Shown one piece after another: positions 1 through 9,672 of a DNA stretch of 64,000 bases. The position numbers were made by a program, and so were the translations under genes. Positions within the stretch are counted from its first letter, which is position 1. The number at the start of each line of letters is the position of its first letter. The stretch covers positions 1-64,000 of the forward strand of contig NZ_NFIZ01000011.1 of the NCBI RefSeq assembly GCF_002159625.1, read 5' to 3'. This DNA is from Olsenella sp. An285. GTDB lineage: Bacteria > Actinomycetota > Coriobacteriia > Coriobacteriales > Atopobiaceae. A model generated the notes under the pieces. The model worked only from the letters and a program-made list of their open reading frames with translations, was not told the DNA's origin and ran no database searches.

Positions 1-2041
1 GTCCCAGCCCGCCCCCGCCACCGACGGCGACTCCGCCGGCCGCGGGCGCCGCGGCAAGAAGGGCCGTCGCGGCGGAGAGGGCGGCGAGGACCGCTACAGC
101 CGCATGGCGCGCGAGGCCGAGGCCTACAACAGGAGCCGTGTCCTCGAGGAGGCCCGCGTGGCCGTCGAGGAGGCGTCCCGCGAGTCCACCGGCCGCCGCA
201 AGCGCCGCAAGGAGCGTCGCCAGAAGCAGGCCGCCGAGGCCGCGATGGAGCAGCGCATCGAGGAGGCCATTGCCAACGACCAGGACCTCTCCCAGCTCGA
301 CACCGTCAAGGTGCCGCAGGGCTCCACGGTCCAGGAGCTGGCCGAGCTCCTCGGCGTGCCAGCCAACGACATCATCAAGCGCCTCTTCCTCCTGGGCACC
401 CCGCTCACGCTCACCGAGTCCATGTCCGACGAGCTCATCGAGCTCGTGGCCGACGACCTCGGGCGCGACGTCAAGGTCATGACCAAGGAGGAGGAGAACT
501 CCTTCACCTTCTACGACGACCCCAAGGACCTCAAGCCCCGTCCGCCGGTGGTCACCGTCATGGGTCACGTCGACCACGGCAAGACGTCGCTGCTCGACGC
601 CATCCGCCACACGGGCGTGGCCGAGGGCGAGGCCGGCGGCATCACCCAGGCCATCGGCGCCTCCCAGGTCCAGGTGGGCGACCGCACGATCACCTTCATC
701 GACACCCCGGGCCACGAGACCTTCACGGCCATGCGCGCCCGCGGCGCCAAGGTGACCGACATCGTCATCCTCATCGTCGCGGCCGACGACGGCGTCATGC
801 CGCAGACCATCGAGTCCATCAACCACGCCAAGGCCGCCGGCGTGCCCATCATCGTGGCCGTCAACAAGATCGACAAGCCAGGCGCCAACCCCGACAAGGT
901 GCGCCAGGAGCTCACCGAGTACGGCATCATCCCCGAGGAGTGGGGCGGGCAGAACATGTTCGTCAACATCTCCGCCAAGCAGAAGATCGGCATCGAGGAG
1001 CTCCTCGACACCGTCCTGCTCCAGGCGGACGTCCTCGAGCTCAAGGCCAACCCGGACACCTTTGCCTCCGGCAACGTCCTCGAGGCCAAGCTCGACCGCG
1101 GCCGCGGATCGGTTGCCACCGTGCTCGTGACGCGCGGCACCCTGAGGATCGGCGACGCCCTCGTGGCCGGCCTCTCCTACGGCCGCGTCCGCGCCATGCT
1201 CGACCCCAAGGGCAACTCCGTCACCGAGGCCGGACCCTCCGACGCCGTCGAGATCCTGGGCCTGCAGAGCGTGCCCATGGCAGGCGACGAGTTCCGCGTC
1301 TTCCAGGACGACCGCGACGCCCGCGACCTCGCGGACCAGCGCGCCCTCAAGGCCCGCATCGAGGAGCAGAACCGCGTCAAGCACGTCACGCTGGAGAACC
1401 TCTTCGACACCATGGCCGACGCCGACGTCAAGGAGCTCAACCTCATCATCAAGGCGGACGTCCAGGGCTCCATCGAGGCGCTCCAGGACTCCCTCGACAA
1501 GATGGACCAGTCCGAGGTTCGCATCAACACGATCCACTCCGCCGTCGGTGCCATCACCGAGACCGACGTCGTCCTCGCGGACGCCTCCAACGCCATCATC
1601 ATCGGCTTCGGCGTGCGCCCGGAGGCCAAGGCCCGTGCGGCCGCGGAGCGCGACGGCGTGGAGATCCGCACGTACAGCGTCATCTACAAGGCGATCGAGG
1701 AGATCGACGCCGCCCGCATCGGCATGCTCAAGCCCACCGAGATCGAGGTCCAGACCGGATCTGCCGAGGTCCGCGACACCTTCAAGGTGCCCAAGGTCGG
1801 CATCGCCGCGGGCTGCATGGTCCAGGAGGGCGAGATCTCCCGCGACGACCAGGTGCGCCTCGTGCGCGACGGCATCGTGGTCTACGACGGCAAGATCGCG
1901 TCCCTGCGCCGCTACAAGGATGACGTCAAGAGCGTCAAGGCCGGCTTCGAGTGCGGCATCGGCCTGGAGAACTTCCAGGACGTCAAGCCCGGCGACGTCA
2001 TCGAGGGCTACCGCATCGACGAGGTCGCTCGCACGGAGTAG
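1..2041 (+). CDS. infB: Translation initiation factor IF-2 (5' end outside window)
   Basis: IF-2 is the GTPase that places initiator fMet-tRNA on the 30S subunit and promotes 50S joining. The reading frame is open from the first codon in the window (base 2), so only the C-terminal 679 residues are seen. The first codons encode a Gly/Arg/Lys-rich linker typical of the long actinobacterial IF-2 N-terminus. A conserved IF2_N-like segment follows, then the G domain with P-loop GHVDHGKT (bases 563-586), DTPGH and NKID, and then the IF-2 C-domains. The internal ATG at 104 is not a believable start because coding signal continues upstream. rbfA starts 14 bases after the stop, the usual infB-rbfA arrangement. 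Family assignment is certain. Confidence 0.97.
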   Translation, partial: SQPAPATDGDSAGRGRRGKKGRRGGEGGEDRYSRMAREAEAYNRSRVLEEARVAVEEASRESTGRRKRRKERRQKQAAEAAMEQRIEEAIANDQDLSQLDTVKVPQGSTVQELAELLGVPANDIIKRLFLLGTPLTLTESMSDELIELVADDLGRDVKVMTKEEENSFTFYDDPKDLKPRPPVVTVMGHVDHGKTSLLDAIRHTGVAEGEAGGITQAIGASQVQVGDRTITFIDTPGHETFTAMRARGAKVTDIVILIVAADDGVMPQTIESINHAKAAGVPIIVAVNKIDKPGANPDKVRQELTEYGIIPEEWGGQNMFVNISAKQKIGIEELLDTVLLQADVLELKANPDTFASGNVLEAKLDRGRGSVATVLVTRGTLRIGDALVAGLSYGRVRAMLDPKGNSVTEAGPSDAVEILGLQSVPMAGDEFRVFQDDRDARDLADQRALKARIEEQNRVKHVTLENLFDTMADADVKELNLIIKADVQGSIEALQDSLDKMDQSEVRINTIHSAVGAITETDVVLADASNAIIIGFGVRPEAKARAAAERDGVEIRTYSVIYKAIEEIDAARIGMLKPTEIEVQTGSAEVRDTFKVPKVGIAAGCMVQEGEISRDDQVRLVRDGIVVYDGKIASLRRYKDDVKSVKAGFECGIGLENFQDVKPGDVIEGYRIDEVARTE

Positions 2042-2054
2042 CGAAGGGGCGCAG

Positions 2055-2471
2055 ATGAAGCAGAACCAGTACTCGAGGAGGACCAACGAGCTCGCGCGCG
2101 TGAAGCTCGCAAACATCCTGCTCTTCGAGGTCTCCGACCCCGACCTCGCGCTCGTGACCATCACGGGCGTGGAGGTCTCGGTGGACAAGTCCTACCTCAG
2201 GGCCTACGTGAGCTGCGACGCCGACCGCTACGAGGAGGTCAGCGCCGCGCTCGCGCGGGCCAAGGGCCGCATCCGGTCGCTCCTGGGCCGAGCGCTCAAC
2301 TGGCGCGTCACCCCCGAGCTCGACTTTCGCATCGACACCACGACCGACGAGGCCGAGCGCATCGCCCGCGCCCTCGAGGTCGTGCCGCCCACGCTGGGCG
2401 TCGAGAAGGACGAGTTCGGCTACCCGGTGGAGTCCGAGGAGGACGAGCAGACGCCGGGGGACGAGGAGTAG
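2055..2471 (+). CDS. rbfA: Ribosome-binding factor A
   Basis: RbfA is a small KH-fold protein that binds the 30S subunit and helps mature the 5' end of 16S rRNA. The product is 138 residues, normal for the family. It has the conserved N-terminal helix (RTNELARVKLANILLFEVSDP), the strand VTITGVEVSVDKSYLRAYVS, and the PELDFRIDTTTDEAERI region. The C-terminal tail is strongly acidic (EEDEQTPGDEE). The start is the ATG 14 bases after the infB stop, preceded by GAAGGGG. It sits between infB and nrnA, as in many Gram-positive bacteria. The same frame is open upstream inside infB, but that part overlaps infB and has no RbfA similarity. Confidence 0.95.
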   Translation: MKQNQYSRRTNELARVKLANILLFEVSDPDLALVTITGVEVSVDKSYLRAYVSCDADRYEEVSAALARAKGRIRSLLGRALNWRVTPELDFRIDTTTDEAERIARALEVVPPTLGVEKDEFGYPVESEEDEQTPGDEE

Positions 2472-2479
2472 GGGGGCTC

Positions 2480-3547
2480 ATGTCGCTCAGGGCAGAGAAG
2501 CTCATGGCGCGGCAGCGGCCGAGCTTCGACGAGATCACGCGCCTGGTGGAGCGCGCCTCCACCATCGCCGTGTGCGCGCACACGTCCCCCGACGGGGACG
2601 CGCTGGGGTCCGAGCTCGCGCTGGTCGAGCTCATCGAGAGGACGTGGCCGGAGAAGCGGGTCTGCGCCCTGCTGGCGGACGACGACGTGGTGCCGAGGAT
2701 CTACGAGTTCCTCCCCGGGGCCGAGCGCCTCGTGCGCCCCTCTGACTACCAGGAGGACCCCGACCTCTTCTTCTGCGTCGACCTCTCCGCCCCGGACCGG
2801 CTCGCCGGTGCCCGTGCCGTGCTCGAGCGCTCCTCGAGCGTGGCCGTGATCGACCACCACCCCTCCGCCGAGCGGTTCTGGGACGCCGGCGTGGTGCGCA
2901 CGGAGGCCGCGGCCGCGGGCGTCATCGTGTCCGAGTACGCCCTCCACGTGGCGGGCGGGCTCACGCCCACGATGGCCCAGTGCCTGCTCTGCGCCCTCGT
3001 GACGGACACCGGACGCTTCCAGTACCAGAACGCCAACGGCGAGGCCTTCGAGGTGGCGAGCCTGCTCGTGGACTCCGGTGCCTCGCCCTCCGAGGTGGCG
3101 CTCCACGTCTACCAGAGCGACCGCGTGGCGTACCTGCACCTCTGCGCCACGGTGATGGGCCGCATCACCACGTTCGAGCAGGGCAAGATTGCCTACAGCT
3201 ACGCCACGGGCGCGGACTTCGAGGCCACGGGCGTTCCCGTGGCGGAGTGCGACGGCCTCGTTGACATCGTGCGCCGCGTGGACGGCTGCGAGGTGGCGCT
3301 CTTCCTCAAGGAGGTGCCGGGCGGCAAGGTGCGCGGAAACCTCCGTGCCAAGTCCGACCGCGACATCTCCGCCATCGCGCGCGAGATGGGCGGCGGCGGT
3401 CACCCCGCAGCGGCCGGCTTCACCGTTGAGGGCGACATCGACCAGGCCCTCTCCGCCGTCCTGCCCAAGCTCCGCGACCTCTACGCACCTGACAAAGGGA
3501 CAGTCCCTTTGTCATGTTATGTCGGCGACAAGCCGGCGGAGGGCTGA
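2480..3547 (+). CDS. nrnA: DHH/DHHA1 phosphoesterase, NrnA type (oligoribonuclease / pAp phosphatase)
   Basis: This family degrades short RNA oligonucleotides (nanoRNA) and dephosphorylates 3'-phosphoadenosine 5'-phosphate in the cytoplasm. The 355-residue product has the N-terminal metal motif DGDALGS (about residue 38), the DHH triad at 125-127 (IDHHPS), and a C-terminal DHHA1 domain with the GGGGHPAAAG loop (about 303-312). The order infB-rbfA-nrnA-truB-ribF is typical. The last 15 or so residues are odd: they are encoded by a perfect palindrome (3490-3514, giving DKGTVPLSC) and the sequence after it, and they look like a non-homologous tail. This suggests a repeat inserted at the original 3' end. 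The catalytic parts are intact. Confidence 0.93.
   Translation: MSLRAEKLMARQRPSFDEITRLVERASTIAVCAHTSPDGDALGSELALVELIERTWPEKRVCALLADDDVVPRIYEFLPGAERLVRPSDYQEDPDLFFCVDLSAPDRLAGARAVLERSSSVAVIDHHPSAERFWDAGVVRTEAAAAGVIVSEYALHVAGGLTPTMAQCLLCALVTDTGRFQYQNANGEAFEVASLLVDSGASPSEVALHVYQSDRVAYLHLCATVMGRITTFEQGKIAYSYATGADFEATGVPVAECDGLVDIVRRVDGCEVALFLKEVPGGKVRGNLRAKSDRDISAIAREMGGGGHPAAAGFTVEGDIDQALSAVLPKLRDLYAPDKGTVPLSCYVGDKPAEG
3490..3514. repeat. REP-like palindrome at the end of nrnA
   Basis: The arms TGACAAAGGGAC and GTCCCTTTGTCA are perfect inverted repeats around a single central A. The element lies inside the nrnA reading frame and supplies codons of its C-terminal tail. A second palindrome with the same central block, GGGAC-A-GTCCC, occurs at 32622-32652. 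Palindromes of this kind are often mobilised by REP-associated tyrosine transposases; no such gene is in this window, so mobility is inference. Confidence 0.75.
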
Positions 3548-3549
3548 CG

Positions 3550-5721
3550 TTGGCCCGCCGACCGAGCGCCTTCTCCGCGCTCATCGCCGTAGACAAGCCC
3601 GCTGGCATGACGAGCCACGACGTCGTCTCCCGCGTCCGTCGCGCGGTGGGGGAGCGGCGCGTGGGTCACGCCGGCACGCTCGACCCCGCTGCCACTGGCG
3701 TGCTCGTGGTGGGCATAGGCCAGGCGACCAAGCTCCTGGGCCTGCTCACCCTCGACCGCAAGGGCTACCGCGCCACGTTCCAGCTGGGTGCTGAGACCAC
3801 CACCGACGACGCCGAGGGCGAGGTCACCCGCACCGCCGAGGTGCCCGACGAGCTCCTCGACGGTCGCGCCCACCCCATCATCGCCGGCCTCGTGGGCTGG
3901 CACGACCAGGTGCCGCCCCAGTACTCCGCCGTCTCCGTTAACGGTCGCCGCGCGTATGACGCGGCCCGCGCGGGCGAGGAGGTGGAGCTCGCCGCCCGGA
4001 GGATCCGCATCTACGACGCCAGCTGCTGCGGCGTGGACCCGGAGGCGCGCACCTGGGAGCTCGACCTCGACGTCTCCAAGGGCACCTACGTGCGCAGCAT
4101 CGCGCGCGACCTGGGACGCGACCTCGGCTGCCTCGCGCATGTGAGCGAGCTCACCCGCACCTTTGCCGGGCCCGTCACGCTCGCGGACTGCGTGAGCCTC
4201 GCTGAACTCCAGGCCGGCGGCGCAGACCTCGTGCGCGAGCGCTGCCTCGACCCGGCAGCCGTGCTCGGGCTCGCCGCGCGCGAGCTTACGCTCGGCGAGA
4301 TCTCCGACGTCACCAACGGACGGCGCATCCCGCTTGGCACCGTCCGGCAGGGCGTGGTCTCCCGCGAGCCCGCGCAGGGCGAGCGCGTGGCCCTCACGCT
4401 GGGTGGGGGCCTTGCGGGCATCTGGCGCCGCGACGGTCGCCACCTCGTGTGCGAGACCAACTTCCCGCAGGCCATCGAGGGCGTGCGCGACGTGCCGCTT
4501 CCCGCGGAGCTCTCTCCGGAGCGCCCGCTCGCGCCGCGGGCGGCGGTGGCGCTCCTCCGTGACGCCCCCGGCTGCTGCGGCGGGCCGCGCTCCCTTGGGG
4601 GCGGTGACGTCAGCCTCCTCGGGGGCGAGGTCACGGGCTGGGTGTCCCTCCAGGAGCACCTTGCGCTCGAGCCCCCCGCGCCCGGGAACGACCCGCGTCT
4701 CATGCGGCGCTTCTCGGCCGGCAGCGACCGCTTCGTCTGCGCCATCGGCGCCTTCGACGGCCTGCACCGCGGACACCGCGCCCTCATCGCACGCGCCCGC
4801 GCGGAGGCGGACGCCCGGGGCGCCCATCTCATGGTCGTGACCTTCACGCCGGACCCCGCCCGCGTCCTGGGCGGGGAGGGGGCGCCGCGCGACCTCCTTC
4901 CCGCCGGCGAGCGCCCGGCCCTCATCCAGGCCAGCTGGGACGTGGACGCCGTGCTCGTGGTCGACTTCACGCCGCAGGTGGCGGCGCTTCCCTACGAGCG
5001 CTTCGTCCGCGAGGTCCTGGGCGCCTACTGCACCGTGGTCTCCCTCGTGGTGGGGGAGGACTTCTGCCTGGGGGCCGGCGGCGCCGGCACGGTCGCCGCC
5101 CTGCGCGCCCTGGGCGAGAAGGACGGCTTTGACGTCACCGGCGTGCCCCTCATGCGAGACGGCGGCGCACCGATAACCGCCACGCGCATCCGGGGGCTCC
5201 TTGCCAAGGGCAGGGTCGAGGAGGCCGCGAGCCTGCTCGGGCGCTGCCACCGCGTCTTCGGCGTGGTAGAGCACGGTCGCGGCGAGGGCACGGGCTTTGG
5301 CTTCCCCACGGCAAACGTGCGCGTGCTCGACGGGCTCGCCCTGCCCGCCGAGGGCGTCTACGCCGGGTTCGTCGACGTGGACATGGCGCCCGGCGAGTCC
5401 GAGCGACGCGCGTACCCCGCCGCGATCAACGTGGGCAAGCCCAGGTCCTTCTCGCCCGGCGAGGAGGGGGAGCAGTTCCTCGAGGCCACGCTCCTGGGCT
5501 TTGAGGGCGACCTCTACGGCCGGGGCGTCCGCGTGACCTTCGTGCGGTGGCTGCGCGCGCCGCGGCGCTTCGACTCCGTCGAGGAGCTCGAGCGCACGGT
5601 GCTCTCCAACGTCGACTGGGTGCGCCGGACCCTTGGCGAGAAGGGCGTCGTGCTGCAGCGCGTGCCGGACTTCTCGCTCTGCGAGCTCGTGGCGCGCTCG
5701 AGGGGGGAGGTGGCCTCGTGA
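3550..5721 (+). CDS. TruB-RibF fusion: tRNA pseudouridine-55 synthase joined to riboflavin kinase/FAD synthetase
   Basis: One open frame of 723 codons carries two enzymes that are usually separate neighbours. Residues 1 to about 300 are TruB, which makes pseudouridine 55 in tRNA: it has the catalytic Asp45 in GHAGTLDP and the motif KGTYVRSIARDLG. After a linker rich in Gly, Pro and Ala (about 310-385), RibF begins near Met385, with the nucleotidyltransferase motif GAFDGLHRGH at about 400-409. The riboflavin kinase domain, with GFPTAN at about 584-589, follows; RibF makes FMN and FAD. I prefer the TTG start at 3550 because GGAGGG lies 7 bases upstream; an ATG at 3514 would overlap nrnA within the palindrome. 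An independent RibF start at 4702 has no convincing ribosome site. No stop or frameshift separates the halves. Confidence 0.9.
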   Translation: MARRPSAFSALIAVDKPAGMTSHDVVSRVRRAVGERRVGHAGTLDPAATGVLVVGIGQATKLLGLLTLDRKGYRATFQLGAETTTDDAEGEVTRTAEVPDELLDGRAHPIIAGLVGWHDQVPPQYSAVSVNGRRAYDAARAGEEVELAARRIRIYDASCCGVDPEARTWELDLDVSKGTYVRSIARDLGRDLGCLAHVSELTRTFAGPVTLADCVSLAELQAGGADLVRERCLDPAAVLGLAARELTLGEISDVTNGRRIPLGTVRQGVVSREPAQGERVALTLGGGLAGIWRRDGRHLVCETNFPQAIEGVRDVPLPAELSPERPLAPRAAVALLRDAPGCCGGPRSLGGGDVSLLGGEVTGWVSLQEHLALEPPAPGNDPRLMRRFSAGSDRFVCAIGAFDGLHRGHRALIARARAEADARGAHLMVVTFTPDPARVLGGEGAPRDLLPAGERPALIQASWDVDAVLVVDFTPQVAALPYERFVREVLGAYCTVVSLVVGEDFCLGAGGAGTVAALRALGEKDGFDVTGVPLMRDGGAPITATRIRGLLAKGRVEEAASLLGRCHRVFGVVEHGRGEGTGFGFPTANVRVLDGLALPAEGVYAGFVDVDMAPGESERRAYPAAINVGKPRSFSPGEEGEQFLEATLLGFEGDLYGRGVRVTFVRWLRAPRRFDSVEELERTVLSNVDWVRRTLGEKGVVLQRVPDFSLCELVARSRGEVAS

Positions 5722-7637
5722 TCTCGGACGAGGACAAGGAGAAGGTCCGTCAGGCCACTGACTTCGTGCAGCTGGTGGCAGAGACCGTGGAGCTGCGGCA
5801 GCGCGGCCAGGACTTCTGGGGCTGCTGTCCCTTCCACGACGAGAAGACGCCCTCCTTCAAGGTGAACCCCTCCACCGGCCTCTGGCACTGCTTTGGCTGC
5901 GGGGACGGAGGCGACGTCTTCTCCTACGTGCAGCGCCGCGAGAACCTGGACTTCCCTGATGCCATCCGCTACCTCGCGGACCGCGCCGGCATCGAGCTCT
6001 CCGAGGAGAAGAGCGCCCGCCGCGGCCCCAGGAAGACCCGCCTCATGGAGGCGCTGGGGGAAGCGGAGGCGTTCTACCACACCATGCTCATGCGCGGCAA
6101 GGGCGAGGGGCCTGACGCCGCCCGGCTCTACCTCGCGGGCCGCGGCTTTGGCTCGGCGGTCTGCAGGCGCTGGGGCCTGGGCTACGCCCCCGGGCGCGGC
6201 TCCCTCGTGGCGCAGCTGCGCTCGAAGGGCTTCTCCACCGCGGAGATGCTCGCGGCCGACCTTGCCGTGGACCGCTCCGGCCGCCCCACGGACCGCTTCT
6301 ACGAGCGCGTGATGTTCCCCATCCACGACGAGATGGGGCGCACCATCGCCTTTGGCGGGCGCATTCTGGGGGCCAAGCGCGAGGGCGTGGCCAAGTACGT
6401 CAACACGCGCGACACGGCGGCCTTCAACAAGGGCAAGCACCTCTTTGCCTACGACCGCGCCAAGGAGTCGATGGCGGCCACGGGCGAGGCCATCGTCTGC
6501 GAGGGCTACACGGACGTCATCGCCATGCACGAGGCGGGCTACACCAACACGGTGGCCGCCCTGGGGACCGCCTTTCGCCTGGATCACGTGCGGCTCGTGG
6601 AGCGTCAGCGCGTGAGCCGCATCGTCTGCCTCTTCGACGGGGACGCCGCGGGCCAGCGCGCCGCCGAGCGGGCGATCCGCTACCTCGACAAGACCTCCGC
6701 GGCGCTGCTCTGCGTGGTGCTTCCGGGAGGTCAGGACCCGATGGAGTTCCTCGCCGACCACGGGGCCGCCGCCATGAGGCCCATCCTCGACGCCGCCCGC
6801 CCGCTCATGGACTTCGTCTTCGAGAAGCGCCTCGCCGGGCACGACCTCTCCGCGCCGGGACGCCGCGTCCGCGCCCTCGAGGACATGGCTCAGCTCCTCG
6901 CGCCCCTCAAGCACTCCGTCCTGCTGGACGAGTACGCGACGAGGCTCGCGGACACCCTGGGGATGGACGTGGAGGAGACCAAGCGCGCCATCCGCGAGGC
7001 GAAGGTCGTGGAGCTCGACGAGGAGCGCCCGCCCCGCCGGCAGGCCCAGCAGGCGCGCCCGTCCTTCTCGACATCCCCGGACGAGGGGGCCGCGCCCGAC
7101 GACTATGTCCCGGCCGAGGCGTACGGGGAGGCGCCCTCCGCCCCTGCCTCGGACGACCAGCCCCTCAGGGCGCTCTCCGCCGACGAGCGCACGCAGGTCG
7201 CCGCCGAGCGCGAGCTCCTCGCCGCCCTGGCCGAGAGGCCGGACGCCGTGAGGGCGTACGAGGACAGGATCGCCGGGATCTCGTGGTCCGACGCCCGGCA
7301 CGAGGCCATGGCGTGGGCCATGCTCTCCACGCCGGAGGGCTCGAGCCCGTCCGAGGTCGTTGCCGCGGCGAGCTCGGTCGTGCCCGAGGCGCCGCGCATC
7401 CTCTCCGGCGGCCGCGTCATGGGGGAGGGCGGGCTCTCGGAGTCGGAGCGCCTGGGCCTTGTCATGGACACGGTCGAGCTGTGCTCGTGCCGCAGGCGCG
7501 TGAGGCAGATCCGCGTTGCCCTGCGCGCGGCCGCGGCGGGCGACGGCGACTCCGAGCGGCTCTTCGAGGAGGCGACCTCGCTCCAGAAGCGGATCAACGA
7601 GCTCACGAGGAAGCTCTCCTCAACTTCATCTGCGTAA
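5718..7637 (+). CDS. dnaG: DNA primase
   Basis: DnaG makes the RNA primers for DNA replication together with the replicative helicase. The 639-residue product has the CHC2 zinc-binding domain near the N-terminus ([11 protein letters not shown], then [10 protein letters not shown]), and a TOPRIM catalytic domain with EGYTD at about 262-266 and the acidic motif DGDAAGQ at about 307. A variable C-terminal helicase-interaction region follows a Pro/Ala-rich linker near 440-480. The GTG start at 5718 overlaps the TGA of the truB-ribF gene by four bases (GTGA), and AGGGGGGAGG lies just upstream, so translation is probably coupled. The next gene is rpoD, giving the common dnaG-rpoD pair. Confidence 0.96.
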   Translation: MISDEDKEKVRQATDFVQLVAETVELRQRGQDFWGCCPFHDEKTPSFKVNPSTGLWHCFGCGDGGDVFSYVQRRENLDFPDAIRYLADRAGIELSEEKSARRGPRKTRLMEALGEAEAFYHTMLMRGKGEGPDAARLYLAGRGFGSAVCRRWGLGYAPGRGSLVAQLRSKGFSTAEMLAADLAVDRSGRPTDRFYERVMFPIHDEMGRTIAFGGRILGAKREGVAKYVNTRDTAAFNKGKHLFAYDRAKESMAATGEAIVCEGYTDVIAMHEAGYTNTVAALGTAFRLDHVRLVERQRVSRIVCLFDGDAAGQRAAERAIRYLDKTSAALLCVVLPGGQDPMEFLADHGAAAMRPILDAARPLMDFVFEKRLAGHDLSAPGRRVRALEDMAQLLAPLKHSVLLDEYATRLADTLGMDVEETKRAIREAKVVELDEERPPRRQAQQARPSFSTSPDEGAAPDDYVPAEAYGEAPSAPASDDQPLRALSADERTQVAAERELLAALAERPDAVRAYEDRIAGISWSDARHEAMAWAMLSTPEGSSPSEVVAAASSVVPEAPRILSGGRVMGEGGLSESERLGLVMDTVELCSCRRRVRQIRVALRAAAAGDGDSERLFEEATSLQKRINELTRKLSSTSSA

Positions 7638-7654
7638 ACTGCGGAGATTCGGGT

Positions 7655-7660
7655 ACAATT
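7655..7660 (+). promoter_or_regulatory. Possible -10 box (TACAAT) before rpoD
   Basis: TACAAT lies in the short dnaG-rpoD gap, 30 bases before the rpoD start codon. No good -35 box is seen at 16-18 bases upstream, so this is a weak call. rpoD may also be read from the upstream operon, as no terminator separates it from dnaG. Confidence 0.35.
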
Positions 7661-7689
7661 TCGAACGTTCATGCGTCGATGGGAGATAC

Positions 7690-9054
7690 GTGGCTGCTAC
7701 CAAGAAGACCAAGGATGAGATCAAGCTCTCCGACGAGCTGACCAAGGTGGTCGCCGACCTGGTGAGCGGCGCCAAGGGCCGCTCGAGCGTCACCGAGGAC
7801 GACATCCAGGTCGCGATTCGCGACATTGACGTGGACTCCGACGAGCTCTCCGACCTCTATGACGCGCTGCGCGCCAAGGGCGTCGAGGTGAGCGGCGGGG
7901 AGTCTGCCAGCGTCGACTTCTCCGTCGACGAGGACGACGTCGCCGATGACGACTTCGATGACGACGACGTCGAGGGCGACGCCTACGACGACGATGAGGA
8001 CCAGTCCGAGAGCGCCGCCGAGGCCAAGGCCGTCAAGGAGGCCCTGCGCTCCGTGCCCAAGGCCAAGTCCTCCAAGCCCAAGCGCTCCAGCCGCGCCCGC
8101 GCGCGCCGCCAGGACACCTCCACCGTGATGCTCACGGGTGACCCCGTGCGCATGTACCTCAAGGAGATCGGCAAGGTGGACCTGCTCTCCGCCTCCGAGG
8201 AGGTCAACCTCGCCATGAAGATCGAGGCGGGCACGGACGCCACCGCCAAGCTCGAGGCGGCCGAGTCCGGCGAGCTCGAGCTCACCCGCGCCGAGCAGCG
8301 CCGCCTCATGCGCATCGAGCAGGTGGGCCTTGACGCCAAGCAGCAGCTCATCAGCGCGAACCTGCGCCTCGTGGTCTCCATCGCCAAGCGCTACGTGGGT
8401 CGCGGCATGCTCTTCCTCGACCTCATCCAGGAGGGCAACCTCGGCCTCATCCGCGCGGTCGAGAAGTTCGACTACACCAAGGGCTTCAAGTTCTCCACCT
8501 ACGCCACGTGGTGGATCCGCCAGGCCATCACCCGCGCCATCGCGGACCAGGCCCGCACCATCCGCATCCCGGTTCACATGGTCGAGACCATCAACAAGCT
8601 CATCCGCGTGCAGCGCCAGCTCCTGCAGGATCTCGGGCGCGACCCCACCCCCGAGGAGATCGGCGCCGAGATGGGCATGAGCCCGGACCGCGTGCGCGAG
8701 ATCCAGAAGATCAGCCAGGAGCCCGTCTCCCTGGAGACGCCCATCGGCGAGGAGGAGGACTCCCAGCTGGGCGACTTCATCGAGGACTCGAGCGCCGTGG
8801 CGCCGCCCGAGGCCGCTTCCGACTCCATGCTCCGCGAGCAGCTCGACCAGGTGCTCGACGGCCTGGCCGACCGCGAGCGCAAGGTCATCAAGTTCCGCTT
8901 TGGCCTCGAGGACGGGCACCCGCGCACCCTCGAGGAGGTCGGCCGCGAGTTTGGCGTGACCCGCGAGCGCATCCGTCAGATCGAGTCCAAGACCCTTGCC
9001 AAGCTGCGCCACCCGAGCCGCAGCGGCCGCCTCAAGGACTACATGGAGGACTAG
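7690..9054 (+). CDS. rpoD: Primary sigma factor of RNA polymerase (sigma-70, RpoD/SigA)
   Basis: This is the housekeeping sigma factor that directs RNA polymerase to -35/-10 promoters. The 454-residue product has a region 1.1-like N-terminus (about 1-75), an acidic stretch rich in Asp (about 80-110), a Lys/Arg-rich segment, region 1.2 ([17 protein letters not shown]), region 2 with the -10 recognition sequence [20 protein letters not shown], region 3, and region 4 with [11 protein letters not shown], the -35 recognition helix. The start is GTG with GGGAG five bases upstream; a Met further upstream lies inside dnaG and is rejected. A strong terminator follows at 9062-9088. Confidence 0.97.
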   Translation: MAATKKTKDEIKLSDELTKVVADLVSGAKGRSSVTEDDIQVAIRDIDVDSDELSDLYDALRAKGVEVSGGESASVDFSVDEDDVADDDFDDDDVEGDAYDDDEDQSESAAEAKAVKEALRSVPKAKSSKPKRSSRARARRQDTSTVMLTGDPVRMYLKEIGKVDLLSASEEVNLAMKIEAGTDATAKLEAAESGELELTRAEQRRLMRIEQVGLDAKQQLISANLRLVVSIAKRYVGRGMLFLDLIQEGNLGLIRAVEKFDYTKGFKFSTYATWWIRQAITRAIADQARTIRIPVHMVETINKLIRVQRQLLQDLGRDPTPEEIGAEMGMSPDRVREIQKISQEPVSLETPIGEEEDSQLGDFIEDSSAVAPPEAASDSMLREQLDQVLDGLADRERKVIKFRFGLEDGHPRTLEEVGREFGVTRERIRQIESKTLAKLRHPSRSGRLKDYMED

Positions 9055-9061
9055 ACGATTT

Positions 9062-9088
9062 CGGCCCCGGCTCGTCCGGGGCCGTTTT
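9062..9088 (+). terminator. Intrinsic terminator after rpoD
   Basis: The stem CGGCCCCGG/CCGGGGCCG with a 5-base loop is followed by TTTT, starting 8 bases after the rpoD stop codon. Confidence 0.9.
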
Positions 9089-9131
9089 CGTGCGCGGACG
9101 TGCGGTCGCACCTGCGCCATGGCTGCGGGAG

Positions 9132-9313
9132 CCCGCCCGCACTTCTCGGCCCCTCTCGTCAGGTGCGGGGCGAACGGCACCTGGCGCCCGCACCTGCGAG
9201 CAAACACCGAGAACCCGCCCGCACTTCTCCGGCCCCTCTCACCAGGTGCGGGGCGGACGGCACCTGTTGCCCGCACCTGCGAACAAACCCGGAGAGCCCG
9301 ACCGCACCTGACA
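9132..9313. repeat. Tandem repeat, unit about 82-83 bp, 2.2 copies, each with an inverted repeat
   Basis: Copy 1 is 9132-9213, copy 2 is 9214-9296, and a third is broken off at about 9313. Each full copy has CAGGTGCGGG and, 17 bases later, CCCGCACCTG (9160-9169 with 9187-9196; 9243-9252 with 9270-9279), so each could form a 10-bp stem. Each also starts with CCGCCCGCACTTCTC (9133 and 9215), the reverse complement of a core motif found in other intergenic regions of the window. No protein-coding potential is seen. Further GTGCGG/CCGCAC words continue to about 9370. The 421-base gap between rpoD and the tRNA holds the terminator, this repeat and the tRNA promoter. Confidence 0.85.
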
Positions 9314-9418
9314 CGTCGGAAGCCCAAAACAGCCCGCACTCACGGCCTGCGACGGAAGTGCGGCCGCACCCGTGCCCCCGGCGCTCTGCCGCTCCACGGG
9401 CAATTTTCAAATTCTCGC

Positions 9419-9446
9419 TTGCATCTCTGCTCGGCATCTGTATACT
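9419..9446 (+). promoter_or_regulatory. Promoter of tRNA-Asn
   Basis: A -35 box TTGCAT (9419-9424) and a -10 box TATACT (9441-9446), preceded by TG, are separated by 16 bases. Transcription would start near 9453, about 23 bases before the mature tRNA. Confidence 0.7.
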
Positions 9447-9475
9447 CTTCTCTTGTGCAAACGCACCCCACCAAT

Positions 9476-9550
9476 TCCCCGGTGGCGCAGTGGTAGCGCA
9501 GCTGACTGTTAATCAGCGTGTCGTAGGTTCGAATCCTACCCGGGGAGCCA
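9476..9550 (+). tRNA. tRNA-Asn (anticodon GTT)
   Basis: A complete cloverleaf is visible: acceptor TCCCCGG pairs with CCGGGGA, the D arm contains AGTGGTA, the anticodon stem GCTGA/TCAGC encloses the loop CTGTTAA, and the T arm contains GGTTCGAATCC. The anticodon at positions 34-36 is GTT, reading AAC/AAT. The discriminator base is G and the 3' CCA is encoded (9548-9550). Confidence 0.97.
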
Positions 9551-9559
9551 GATTATCCG

Positions 9560-9583
9560 AGCCGCCTCCTAGGCGGCTTTTTT
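9560..9583 (+). terminator. Intrinsic terminator after tRNA-Asn
   Basis: The stem AGCCGCC/GGCGGCT with a 5-base loop is followed by six T residues, beginning ten bases after the tRNA CCA end. The tRNA is therefore probably a single-gene transcript. Confidence 0.9.
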
Positions 9584-9672
9584 ATGCCCGAGGCTGCGGT
9601 TTTTATGGCCATCATTTCGCTGTGCTAGGATTTCAAGGTCAGAGAAGGTCGCTCGCGTGCCCGGGAGGTACC

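Noticed and set aside
4702-5721. Separate ribF gene starting at ATG 4702
   Set aside because: No good ribosome site and no stop upstream in frame; the single long frame is the simpler reading. Left open for testing as a finding.
9132-9313. CRISPR array
   Set aside because: Units are 82-83 bp direct repeats without unique spacers, and no cas genes are near.
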